NCBI GenBank assembly: GCA_937913075.1
Contig: CALEPU010000168.1
Location: 1 to 10,786 of the forward strand
Direction of reading: 5' to 3'
Length of the DNA stretch: 10,786 bases
From: an uncultured Clostridia bacterium
GTDB lineage: Bacteria > Bacillota > Clostridia > Christensenellales > CAG-138
Positions 1-6,892 of the stretch are shown here, piece after piece (position 1 is the first letter of the stretch; each line of letters opens with the position of its first letter). A program made the translations under genes and the position numbers. Under the pieces are notes generated by a model, which saw only the letters and a list, made by a program, of their open reading frames with translations, did not search any database and was not told where the DNA came from.

Positions 1-15
1 ACGCTCTTCCGATCT
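1..15 (+). other. Illumina TruSeq adapter remnant
   Basis: The first 15 bases, ACGCTCTTCCGATCT, are identical to the 3' end of the standard Illumina TruSeq adapter that directly precedes an insert. What follows should therefore be the physical end of a sequenced DNA fragment. This orientation arises when a read runs through a short insert into untrimmed adapter. The bases are not biological and should be trimmed. A chance match of 15 bases exactly at a contig end is very unlikely. Confidence 0.95.
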
Positions 16-48
16 CCAATCCCCAATCCCCAATCCCCAATCCCCAAT
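16..48. repeat. CCCCAAT tandem repeat, telomere-like (C-strand)
   Basis: A partial unit (CCAAT, 16-20) is followed by four perfect CCCCAAT units (21-48). The complement is (ATTGGGG)n, equivalent to (TTGGGGA)n. Known ciliate telomeres have C-strands CCCCAA (Tetrahymena) or CCCCAAAA (Oxytricha and Euplotes type), so this is a close variant. The C-rich strand runs 5' to 3' inward from the left end, as at a real left chromosome end. The repeat abuts the adapter and is followed by AT-rich DNA with a gene ending 65 bases further in, which suits a very small ciliate macronuclear chromosome. The telomere reading is inference; the repeat itself is seen directly. Confidence 0.8.
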
Positions 49-113
49 TGTAAATAGATTTATATAAAAATATATAAATTTATAATATATTAAATAATTA
101 TTAATCTTATTAA
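49..113. other. AT-rich subtelomeric / 3' flank of foreign gene
   Basis: About 65 bases are almost entirely A and T, lying between the repeat and the stop codon of the minus-strand AT-rich gene. Continuing that gene's frame past its TAA stop (114-116) gives two further in-frame TAA codons (about 90-92 and 60-62) and no TGA or TAG before the repeat. I see no other element here. It is probably a short 3' untranslated and subtelomeric segment. Confidence 0.55.
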
Positions 114-540
114 TTATTTCTTAAAATTATTATACAATTTTTCAATAATGTTGTTTTTGATTGAATTGTAATTTCTTTTTGCTTTATAATTTAAACAATT
201 ATCAACAAAGAAAGGATCTATTTCTTCATCATTTTTATTAGTTAAAATTTTTTCTTCTTTAATATAATTAAACCACCAATTTTCTTCTAGATCATTATTT
301 AATATACCTTTTTCATCATCTTCCACTTTATTATTTTCATCAGAATTTTCTGCATTTGAATTTAATAAATTATCATCTAAGTTATATAATTCTGTTATAA
401 TTCTTTTTATGATAATTTCATAATTAGCTTTTGTATCACCATCATCTTGCATTAGTAGTTTAAAATTCACTTCATAATTATATTTTTTAGTAAAATTAAT
501 CAAAAAATTAAATATTAGAAATACAGGGGTTATAATCCTA
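114..540 (-). CDS. Unknown AT-rich (eukaryote-like) protein, 3' fragment
   Basis: This minus-strand frame stays open for about 142 codons and ends at TAA (114-116). At roughly 20-25% GC so long an open frame is unlikely by chance, so it is probably coding. The product is low in complexity and rich in Asn, Lys, Glu, Asp and Ile, with runs such as NSNAENSDENN and NNIIEKLYNNFKK. This resembles proteins of AT-rich protists and not the bacterial genes beside it. I recognise no domain and infer no function. The true 5' part is missing: upstream the frame runs into bacterial recN at about 540, which I read as an artificial join. Its last 65 bases lead to a telomere-like repeat, so a ciliate source is plausible. 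The one Gln codon is CAA and TAA serves as stop, which fits the standard code. Confidence 0.55.
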
Positions 541-548
541 TTTTTTTC
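536..548. other. Chimeric junction between AT-rich and bacterial DNA
   Basis: Base composition changes abruptly here, from about three quarters or more A+T on the left to about 55-60% GC on the right. On the minus strand RecN homology stops right after the conserved segment FADDHFLVEK (residues 498-507), and the next residues (IITPVFLIFNF) do not look like RecN. A run of seven T occupies 541-547 and may be the shared microhomology at the join. The exact base cannot be fixed; the interval is my estimate. Confidence 0.8.
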
Positions 549-2063
549 AACAAGGAAATGATCGTCCGCAAAAGCGGCTATCTGCGGCAGATGCGTTACA
601 CAGAGCACCTGATGCTTTTGCGCTATTCGCTTCATCCTGAGCCCGACGGTGTTTGCGGTGCTGCCGCTGATGCCCGTATCGACCTCGTCGAATATGAGCG
701 TTGGTATGCCGTCCGCATCGGTTATCACAGTCTTTAAGGCAAGCATTATACGCGAGAGCTCGCCGCCCGAAGCGACCTTCGAGAGCGCCTTCAAGGGCTC
801 GCCGGTGTTGGCGGAAAGCAGCAGCGCCACCGTATCCATGCCGTCGGGATGCGGCTCTTCGTCGATGCGTCCGAACTCGGCGCCGAGCCTTGCGTTCTTC
901 ATGCCAAGGCTTTTAAGCTCCTCCTGCGCAAGGGCGCAGAGCTGCTTTGCAGAGGTCTGCCTTGCCGCCGTGAGCTCGCCGGCAGCAGCAAAATACTCAG
1001 CAGTAACTGTGTTTTTTTGTGCGGCAAGCCGCTCCCGCTCCTCCTCTGAGCCAACGAGCGCCGCAAGCTCATTCTTTGCATCGGCGCAAAAGTCAAGCAC
1101 CTCCGAAACTGTCCTGCCGTACTTATGCTTCAAGCCGTCAATAACGTCAAGCCGAAGCTCGAGAGTATCGATCCTGCGCGGATCGAACTCGGCTTCCGGT
1201 CTTAGATCGCGCACGGTGTAGGCAACGTCCTCGAGCTCGTAATAAAGATCGTTGAGCCTTTTTGCCGTATCGGCGTAGATCTCGGAATACTCGGCAACGG
1301 CGTTCAGCGCATCCGCGGCTTTTTTAATGCTCTCCACCCCGCCTTCGCCGGAAAGCGCTGCGGAGCAGGCGTTGATGTTACCCGTTATCCTCTCGGCATT
1401 GGTAAGCAGCTTCAGCTCTGCCGCGATACGCTCCTCCTCGTTGGGATCGAGCTTTGCCTTTTCGATCTCATCGATCTGATATTTTAAAATGTCGATACGA
1501 CGCTCACGCTCCGTCTCGGACATAAATCCGGCGTTGAGCCTTGCCGTGATATCGGCATAGCTCTCATAAAGCTTGCGGGTCTTATTAAGGAGAGGCTCTA
1601 TGCTGCCGCTCATATATGCGTCGATGACGTCGAGATGATTTTTCTCATCCAGCAGTGACTGATGCTCATGCTGACCGTGGACGTCGACAAGCAGGGCGGT
1701 AAGCTGTTTAAGTGAGGCAAGCTGGACAGGCTCGCCATTGACACGGCAAATGCTCTTGCCCTGTACAGTGATCTCCCTCGTGATAACAAGCGCGCCGTCC
1801 TCCGCCTCAAGCTGTGCGCCTTTGAGCCACGAGAGCACGGCAGGCATATCGGAAATGCCAAAGAAAGCCTCGACCCTTGCCTTCTGCTTGCCGTAGGAAA
1901 TGAGCTCACGGCTCGCTCTTCCGCCGAGCACGAGATTAACGGCGTCGATTATTATTGATTTACCCGCGCCGGTCTCGCCCGTGAGCACGGTAAATCCTGC
2001 CGAAAGCTCAAGCTCCAGCCTTTCTATAAGCGCAATATTTTCGATAACAAGTCTTTCAAGCAT
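541..2063 (-). CDS. recN: DNA repair ATPase RecN, C-terminus lost at chimeric join
   Basis: RecN is a cytoplasmic SMC-like ATPase that acts early at DNA double-strand breaks. Residues 1 to about 507 are clearly RecN: Walker A GETGAGKS (29-36), the family motif VHGQHEHQSLL (128-138), a long helical coiled-coil middle (about 160-390), the ABC signature SGGELS (432-437), Walker B TLIFDEVD (455-462) and the THLPQIAAFAD switch region (490-500). Family members are usually about 550-580 residues, so the last several dozen are missing. The open frame continues to base 114, giving an apparent 649-residue protein, but everything past about residue 508 is foreign AT-rich sequence and should not be annotated as RecN. 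The ATG at 2061-2063 lies 15 nt after the nadK stop, with no clear Shine-Dalgarno, so translation may be coupled to nadK. The usual argR neighbour is absent. Identity is certain; the 3' end is artefactual. Confidence 0.95.
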
Positions 2064-2073
2064 GGCATTTTTC

Positions 2074-2088
2074 GCTGCTTAAAGCAGC
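2074..2088. repeat. 15-bp perfect inverted repeat at the nadK stop / recN leader
   Basis: GCTGCTTAAAGCAGC is a palindrome with 7-base arms around a single central base. It spans the nadK stop codon (2079-2081) and ends 10 nt before the recN ATG. In the minus-strand mRNA it could fold as a small hairpin where the recN ribosome binding site would be expected. It is not followed by a T run, so it is not a typical intrinsic terminator. A regulatory role is only inferred. Confidence 0.4.
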
Positions 2089-2879
2089 TTTTCCCTCAAC
2101 AGCTTAAACACGTTTCGCTTCTCAAACCTTATAAAACCGGCTGTATAACGCGATCTTGAGATTTTGAGCTCGTCGCCCGGATAGAGTATGCGGGTGTTCT
2201 GCCCGTCCTCGCTGATGCGGCAGACGGATTTGAGCCGCACTTTGATAACAGAGTCCGCTGCTGCGGCAATGGGTCTGACCGTCAGCGAATGAGGGCATAT
2301 CGGCGTGACGAGTATGCAGTCAAGCCGCGGTGCAACCACGGGACCGCCCGCCGAGATAGTATAAGCCGTGGAGCCCGATGGCGTTGCGATGACGAGCCCG
2401 TCAGCCATAAGATTACCCACGTCGTCTTCATCTACGGAAAGGTCGAGTTGGACTATCGACGAGAGCTCCTGGCGGTGCACGGAATAATCGTTGAGACAAT
2501 CCCCTATGTGCTCGCCGTTCACCGTGCCTTGAAGCATTGAGCGGTACTCTGTAAAATAGCTTCCTTCTTTAAGCCTCTTCAAAGCTTCCGGAAAGCCCTC
2601 GGTACCGATCTCGCTGTAAAAGCCGACCCTGCCCATATTGATGCCGAGCACGGGTATGCCGAATTTTGCCGCGGTGTGCATGGCGCGAAGTATCGTGCCG
2701 TCGCCGCCTATCGTTATTATCGCGAGTGCGTCGCTGTGCTTCTCCGCAAGCAGGGAAAGTTCCTCATTGCCGACGGCGGAATACGCCTCGACGCCGTGTC
2801 CTGCGGAATACTCCACAAGGCTGCTCATAAGCTCGGGCGCGCTCTCTTTATAAGGATTTGTTGAAAAAAGCAGTTTCAT
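2079..2879 (-). CDS. nadK: NAD kinase
   Basis: NadK phosphorylates NAD+ to NADP+ using ATP (or polyphosphate in some members) in the cytoplasm and is the source of cellular NADP. The 266-residue product has the usual bacterial length and diagnostic motifs: GGDGT (58-62), GINMGRVGF (79-87), LNDYSVHR in the place of the usual LNE segment (129-136), the NAD-binding stretch ADGLVIATPSGSTAYTIS (159-176) followed by AGGPVVAP, and TPICPHSLTVRP (192-203). The ATG at 2877-2879 lies 12 nt after the tlyA stop with no good Shine-Dalgarno, so coupling to tlyA is likely. It is followed after 15 nt by recN. In many Firmicutes argR lies between tlyA/nadK and recN; here it does not. Older records may call this gene ppnK. 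Confidence 0.96.
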   Translation of the reverse strand: MKLLFSTNPYKESAPELMSSLVEYSAGHGVEAYSAVGNEELSLLAEKHSDALAIITIGGDGTILRAMHTAAKFGIPVLGINMGRVGFYSEIGTEGFPEALKRLKEGSYFTEYRSMLQGTVNGEHIGDCLNDYSVHRQELSSIVQLDLSVDEDDVGNLMADGLVIATPSGSTAYTISAGGPVVAPRLDCILVTPICPHSLTVRPIAAAADSVIKVRLKSVCRISEDGQNTRILYPGDELKISRSRYTAGFIRFEKRNVFKLLREKLL

Positions 2880-2891
2880 AACTCAATAATA

Positions 2892-3719
2892 TCACGCAAG
2901 CGCTTCGTGCGAAAGCCTTGCAACGCGGGAAGCCTCGGAGGGGATATCCACTACTGCCGGCGAAGTCGACACGGCAGTATCTTCGCGCTGCGGTTTTTTA
3001 AGGTACATCAGATACTCTATATTGCCCTTAGGTCCCGTGATGGGCGAGTAGTTGAGCGCCAATATCTCAAACCCCTGCTCCCGAGCAAACAGCGCGCATT
3101 CGGTCAAGACCTCGATATGGGTTTCAAGCTCTCTCACGACCCCGTTTTTGCCTATCTTGCCGCGCCCCGCCTCAAACTGAGGCTTAACGAGCACAACAGC
3201 TCTCCCGCCGTCAGTCAAGCAGGAGTATATCGCGGGCAGTATCAGTTTGATGGAGATGAACGATACGTCGCAGGATGCAAACCTTGGCTGCTCTTGAAAC
3301 CATGCGGGCTCCATGAGCCTTGCGTTGTGCCGCTCCATGCACACGACTCTCTCGTCGTTTCGCAGGCGCCAGTCGAGCTGACCGTAGCCGACGTCAACGG
3401 CATAAACGAGCCTTGCTCCGTTTTGCAGCATGCAGTCTGTAAAGCCGCCGGTAGAAGCGCCGACGTCAACGCAAACCAAGCCTTCAAGGTCGATAGCATA
3501 CTCCTCTACGGCTTTTTTGAGCTTTAGCCCGCCCCTTGATACGAAGGGGATCGGATCCTCTCTGACTATAAGCCTTGTATCGTCGGCAAATGAGTCGGAG
3601 GCTTTTTGCACCTTTACCTCATTAAAGTAAACAACGCCCTCCATTATGAGCGCCTTCGCGCGCTCGCGGCTTTGCGCAACCCCCTGCTCAACAAGCAAAA
3701 CGTCAGCTCGTTTAGACAT
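2892..3719 (-). CDS. tlyA: TlyA family rRNA 2'-O-methyltransferase (S4 + FtsJ-like domains)
   Basis: This is a 275-residue TlyA/YqxC protein, often mislabelled hemolysin A. Family members methylate the ribose 2'-OH of cytidines in 23S rRNA and, in the longer type, also 16S rRNA. An S4 RNA-binding domain fills residues 1 to about 60 (MSKRADVLLVEQGVAQSRER). The Rossmann methyltransferase domain follows, with SAM motif VDVGASTGGF (84-93). The K-D-K-E set aligns as K66, D151, K179 and E235, each exactly three residues below the numbers I recall for the Mycobacterium tuberculosis enzyme. After GNIEYLMYL the C-terminus has a somewhat long variable linker before VARLSHEALA. The ATG (3717-3719) overlaps the end of dxs by 8 nt and has a strong GGAGGT Shine-Dalgarno inside dxs. 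Which rRNA site it modifies cannot be read from sequence alone. Confidence 0.94.
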   Translation of the reverse strand: MSKRADVLLVEQGVAQSRERAKALIMEGVVYFNEVKVQKASDSFADDTRLIVREDPIPFVSRGGLKLKKAVEEYAIDLEGLVCVDVGASTGGFTDCMLQNGARLVYAVDVGYGQLDWRLRNDERVVCMERHNARLMEPAWFQEQPRFASCDVSFISIKLILPAIYSCLTDGGRAVVLVKPQFEAGRGKIGKNGVVRELETHIEVLTECALFAREQGFEILALNYSPITGPKGNIEYLMYLKKPQREDTAVSTSPAVVDIPSEASRVARLSHEALA

Positions 3720-5592
3720 TTTTGACCTCCCTCACTTGCGTTGCAGCAAGCGCAAGCTGCTCTAAAACCCTTGCTCTGACGCTCGCCTCGTCTATGCCGC
3801 ACTCTTCATCCTGCTGTGCGACCGTGCCCTGCTCGACGACCCTGTTCGGAACGCCGAGGTTAATAACGCGGCAGGCGGCTCCTCTTTCGCACATGGAGGC
3901 GGCGAGCTGAGCGCCGAAGCCCGCGTTGACTATGCCGTCCTCAAGAGTAATGATGACCTCTTGGCGGCTTAAAGCCTCCAAAGCGGCTTCATCCATGGGG
4001 CGTAAACAGCGGGCGCTGCAAACGCCTACGGGAAGACCCTTGCAGGCGTTTATCGCGGCCTCTACCATACGCCCGGTCGCTGCGACTGTAACAGGCGCGG
4101 CAGGAGATATGAACTCCCATCTTAAAACGCTGCCGCCGTCGTACGCTCTTTCGGGCAGCACACCCCTGTTATACCTGATGGCGCATGGGGATTTGCAGTT
4201 TTCAACAGCCCAATCGAGGCAGGCGCGAAGCTCATCTCTTGATGAAGGTGAAAGCAGCTTCATATTGGGGAGGGTCATGAGATACGCAATATCGTAAATA
4301 CCGTGGTGCGTCTCGCCGTCTGCGCCGACGAGACCCGCGCGGTCTATGCCGAATATCACTTTAAGATCCTGCAAGCAGACGTCATGCAGAAGCTGATCGT
4401 AAGCCCTTTGCAGGAAGGAGGAATACACGCAAAATACCGGCAGTGCGCCGGATACAGCCATGCCCGCCGCCATAGTGACCGCGTGCTGCTCGGCAATGCC
4501 TACGTCGAAAAAGCGCTCGGGAAAACGATTTTTGAACGTCTCGAGCCCCGTGCCCGAGGTCATTGCGGCAGTGATCGCGGTTATCCTTCCGTTGCTTTCG
4601 GCAAGGCGGCAAAGCTCACCCGCAAATATCGCGGAATTGCCAACGGAGCTCTTGCTCTCCCCCGTCTTCTCATCGAATTTGCCAATGCCATGGAACTTCT
4701 CCGGGTTCTGCTCGGCAGGAGCGTAGCCCTTGCCCTTTTGGGTCAAAACGTGCACCACGACGGGCTTGTCCATCTGCTTTGCGTGTTCAAGAACCTCTGT
4801 AAGCGCAGAGATATCGTGCCCATTAATTGGTCCTAAGTAAGTGAATCCGAGCTCCTCAAACAGCACGTTGGGGAGCAGAAAATACTTGAACCTGTTTTTG
4901 AGCCTTTCCAGCCTGTCGCTCAGCTTGCTGCCTATATGCGGAATTCTTTTGAGCGAGCTGGAAAAGCGCCGTTTAAATCCCCTGTACCTTCTTCCCGACC
5001 TGACCTTGGCAAGGTGACGGCTCATGCCGCCGACATTGCCGGAAATGGACATCTCGTTATCATTGAGCACCACAATGAGCGGAAGCTGCTGCTGACCGAC
5101 GTCGTCAAGCGCCTCATAAGCCATGCCCCCCGTCAAAGCGCCGTCGCCTATCACCGCTACGACCGATCGCCTGACGCCCTGCAAGGCGTCGGCACGCATA
5201 ATGCCGATCGCGGCGGAGACCGAGGTGCTGGAATGACCCGTGTTGAAAGCGTCGTATACGCTTTCCGTCGTCTTTGGGAAGCCCGCTATGCCGCCCCTTT
5301 TGCGCAGCTCCTCAAAGCCTTTGAGCCTGCCCGTCAACAGCTTGTGAACATAGCTTTGATGTCCAACGTCGAAAACGAGCCTGTCCGTTTTAAAATCGAA
5401 AACCCTGTGCAGAGCTATGGTCAGCTCCACAACACCGAGGTTAGACGCCAAATGACCGCCGTTTTTTGAAACCGTGGTTATCAAAAGCCCGCGAATTTCG
5501 TCCGCGAGGGCGTCAAGCTGCGCGGCGTCAAGCGCGGCAAGATCGCGCGGCGAGAGTATTTTGTTAAGCAAGCGAAGGTCGCTGTGCTCCAT
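3712..5592 (-). CDS. dxs: 1-deoxy-D-xylulose-5-phosphate synthase
   Basis: Dxs condenses pyruvate and glyceraldehyde 3-phosphate into DXP, the first and rate-setting step of the MEP isoprenoid pathway; DXP also feeds thiamine and pyridoxal synthesis. At 626 residues it is full length. Visible motifs are HLASNLGVVELT (47-58), FDVGHQSYVHK (74-84), the thiamine diphosphate/Mg motif GDGALTGGMAYEALDD (149-164) with NDNEMSIS (177-184), the catalytic Glu region DVGIAEQHA (363-371), and the substrate loop DRAGLVGADGETHHG (417-431). The transketolase C-terminal domain occupies about 495-615. The start (ATG 5590-5592) is 3 nt after the ispA stop, with an AGGAGCT Shine-Dalgarno (5601-5607) inside the 3' end of ispA. 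Its 3' end overlaps tlyA. Adjacency to ispA is the common Firmicute arrangement and couples precursor and prenyl chain synthesis. Confidence 0.98.
   Translation of the reverse strand: MEHSDLRLLNKILSPRDLAALDAAQLDALADEIRGLLITTVSKNGGHLASNLGVVELTIALHRVFDFKTDRLVFDVGHQSYVHKLLTGRLKGFEELRKRGGIAGFPKTTESVYDAFNTGHSSTSVSAAIGIMRADALQGVRRSVVAVIGDGALTGGMAYEALDDVGQQQLPLIVVLNDNEMSISGNVGGMSRHLAKVRSGRRYRGFKRRFSSSLKRIPHIGSKLSDRLERLKNRFKYFLLPNVLFEELGFTYLGPINGHDISALTEVLEHAKQMDKPVVVHVLTQKGKGYAPAEQNPEKFHGIGKFDEKTGESKSSVGNSAIFAGELCRLAESNGRITAITAAMTSGTGLETFKNRFPERFFDVGIAEQHAVTMAAGMAVSGALPVFCVYSSFLQRAYDQLLHDVCLQDLKVIFGIDRAGLVGADGETHHGIYDIAYLMTLPNMKLLSPSSRDELRACLDWAVENCKSPCAIRYNRGVLPERAYDGGSVLRWEFISPAAPVTVAATGRMVEAAINACKGLPVGVCSARCLRPMDEAALEALSRQEVIITLEDGIVNAGFGAQLAASMCERGAACRVINLGVPNRVVEQGTVAQQDEECGIDEASVRARVLEQLALAATQVREVKNV
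3725..3730 (-). promoter_or_regulatory. Shine-Dalgarno of tlyA inside dxs
   Basis: Minus-strand GGAGGT lies 5 nt before the tlyA ATG and within the last codons of dxs. It confirms the tlyA start and allows independent initiation despite the 8-nt gene overlap. Confidence 0.85.
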
Positions 5593-5595
5593 TTA

Positions 5596-6513
5596 TCAAA
5601 AGCTCCTGTAAAGAATATTGTCTATCACGGCTAAGAGCAGACCGTTGTTTTTGACGTCCGAAACGGCAGCCTTTGCCTCGTCAGCCGTTATCCTTGCCTT
5701 CTGCTTTGCTCCTTCCACTCCGTACAGTGTGGCGTAGGTCAGCTTGCCGGAAGCCTCGTCCTTGCCCGGAGTCTTCCCCAGCGCCGCCGCCTCGCCCTGA
5801 AAATCGAGAACGTCGTCGGTGATCTGGAAGAGCAGTCCAAGCTTCTGCGCGTAGATTTTGAGCATTGCAGTCATTTCATCGCCAGCACCGGCAGCATAAG
5901 CGCCGGCGAGCACCGCGGCGCAGAGCATGTCGGCGGTTTTATGCGTATGGATATAGGCGAGCATTTCCTCGGTCTGATTATGCTCACCCTCGTAGACTAT
6001 ATCAGCCGCCTGACCGGAGACCATGCCGCCGGAACCGGCACGCGAGGCGACCTCGTTCACGGCTTTAAGGTAGTTTTTGAGCGCTTCCCCATCGAGCCCC
6101 TCAGCGCCTTTGAGCATAGTCTCAAACGCGAGCGATAAAAGCCCGTCGCCAGCGAGCACTGCCATCGCCTCACCGAAAACCTTATGATTGGAGGGCTTTC
6201 CCCTGCGGAAATCATCATCGTCCATGCACGGCAGATCGTCATGTATTAGCGAGTAGGTGTGTATCATTTCAAGCCCGCAGGCTATGGGCAGCGCCATATC
6301 GGTATCGCCGCCCAAGAGCTCGCATACGGCAAGCAGCAGGCACGGGCGAAGCCTTTTGCCTCCCGCTTCAAGGCTGTAAAACATGGCCTTGCGCAGCGTC
6401 GGATAGATCCCGACGCCTTCCGTCAGAGCTGTGGATCGCTCGATATCCCCGAGCCTCGCCTCAACGAGCAGGCGATATTCCTTCATAATATCGTTATATT
6501 CCTGTGCTTGCAT
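5596..6513 (-). CDS. ispA: Polyprenyl (farnesyl/geranyl) diphosphate synthase
   Basis: This trans-isoprenyl diphosphate synthase elongates allylic diphosphates with isopentenyl diphosphate, probably to farnesyl diphosphate (C15), for undecaprenyl and quinone precursors. Residues are numbered from a TTG three bases upstream. GGKRLRP is at 52-58, the first Asp-rich motif DDLPCMDDDDFRRGKPSN at 93-110, GLLFQITDDVLDF with the second Asp motif DDVLD at 227-239, and the HKTA lysine near 193. Length (about 305) is normal for a short-chain synthase, and the two-residue insertion within the first Asp motif is typical of bacterial FPP synthases. I prefer ATG (6511-6513), because the AGGGGGA Shine-Dalgarno (6522-6528) is 8 nt away; TTG at 6514-6516 would have only 5 nt. 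It lies 36 nt after xseB and 3 nt before dxs. Exact chain length is not proven by sequence. Confidence 0.95.
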   Translation of the reverse strand: MQAQEYNDIMKEYRLLVEARLGDIERSTALTEGVGIYPTLRKAMFYSLEAGGKRLRPCLLLAVCELLGGDTDMALPIACGLEMIHTYSLIHDDLPCMDDDDFRRGKPSNHKVFGEAMAVLAGDGLLSLAFETMLKGAEGLDGEALKNYLKAVNEVASRAGSGGMVSGQAADIVYEGEHNQTEEMLAYIHTHKTADMLCAAVLAGAYAAGAGDEMTAMLKIYAQKLGLLFQITDDVLDFQGEAAALGKTPGKDEASGKLTYATLYGVEGAKQKARITADEAKAAVSDVKNNGLLLAVIDNILYRSF

Positions 6514-6549
6514 CAAATCAATCCCCCTAAAAGGCTTGGGAGCGAAAGA

Positions 6550-6873
6550 TCAAAACCCGTCCTCTTCTGCCGACTCGTCATACTGCTCATCCAAAGCGTC
6601 GAGCTCCTTGACGAGCGCCTGACGGGATACCCTTTCGAGCCTTGCATCATAGCTATCGAGCAGCTTTTCACAATGCGCACCGAGCGCCATGCCCTGCTCG
6701 TAAAGCAACATGAGCTCGTCAAGCGGCACAGCCGCGCTGCTCATGCGATCGACTATGCTTTCAAGGCGCTCGAAAGCCTGCTCATAGGAAAGAGCGGAAA
6801 CATCATCCTCGGGCAGGACGTCACGGTTGAGCCCTATGGGTTCCTTTCCTGTATTTGCTTTGCTCTTGGGCAT
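6550..6873 (-). CDS. xseB: Exodeoxyribonuclease VII small subunit
   Basis: XseB is the small helical subunit that assembles in several copies on XseA to form Exonuclease VII, a metal-independent nuclease degrading single-stranded DNA in repair. The core LSYEQAFERLESIVDRM (28-44) followed by VPLDELMLLYEQGMALGAHCEKLL (49-72) is the family signature. At 107 residues it is longer than the usual 60-85. The extra part is a polar N-terminal segment of about 25 residues plus an acidic C-terminal tail (DALDEQYDESAEEDGF). The long start is supported by a GGAGGA Shine-Dalgarno (6881-6886) 7 nt before ATG 6871-6873. It follows xseA by 50 nt, a gap containing an inverted repeat, and precedes ispA, as in Bacillus. 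Confidence 0.93.
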   Translation of the reverse strand: MPKSKANTGKEPIGLNRDVLPEDDVSALSYEQAFERLESIVDRMSSAAVPLDELMLLYEQGMALGAHCEKLLDSYDARLERVSRQALVKELDALDEQYDESAEEDGF

Positions 6874-6880
6874 AATGAAT

Positions 6881-6886
6881 TCCTCC
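6881..6886 (-). promoter_or_regulatory. Shine-Dalgarno fixing the long xseB start
   Basis: Minus-strand GGAGGA lies 7 nt before ATG 6871-6873. It supports translation of the N-terminal extension of XseB instead of an internal start near the conserved core. Confidence 0.85.
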
Positions 6887-6892
6887 GTAATT

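Noticed and set aside
16..48. CRISPR repeat or bacterial microsatellite
   Set aside because: The unit is 7 bases with no spacers, sits at a fragment end beside protist-like DNA, and has the G/C strand bias of a telomere.
114..2063. A genuine RecN fusion protein with a novel Asn-rich C-terminal domain, or horizontal transfer
   Set aside because: The composition break, the telomere-like repeat and the adapter sequence at the same end make a chimera far more likely than a natural fusion.
4303..5469. Long plus-strand open frames opposite dxs (and others opposite recN, tlyA, ispA, xseA and asp23)
   Set aside because: They lie entirely antisense to well-supported genes, show no family motifs, have arginine- or serine-rich shadow composition, and lack credible ribosome binding sites. 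GC-rich coding DNA produces such frames by default.
6514..6516. TTG as the start codon of ispA
   Set aside because: The adjacent ATG (6511-6513) has better spacing (8 nt) from the AGGGGGA ribosome binding site and is the more common start; the difference is one residue.
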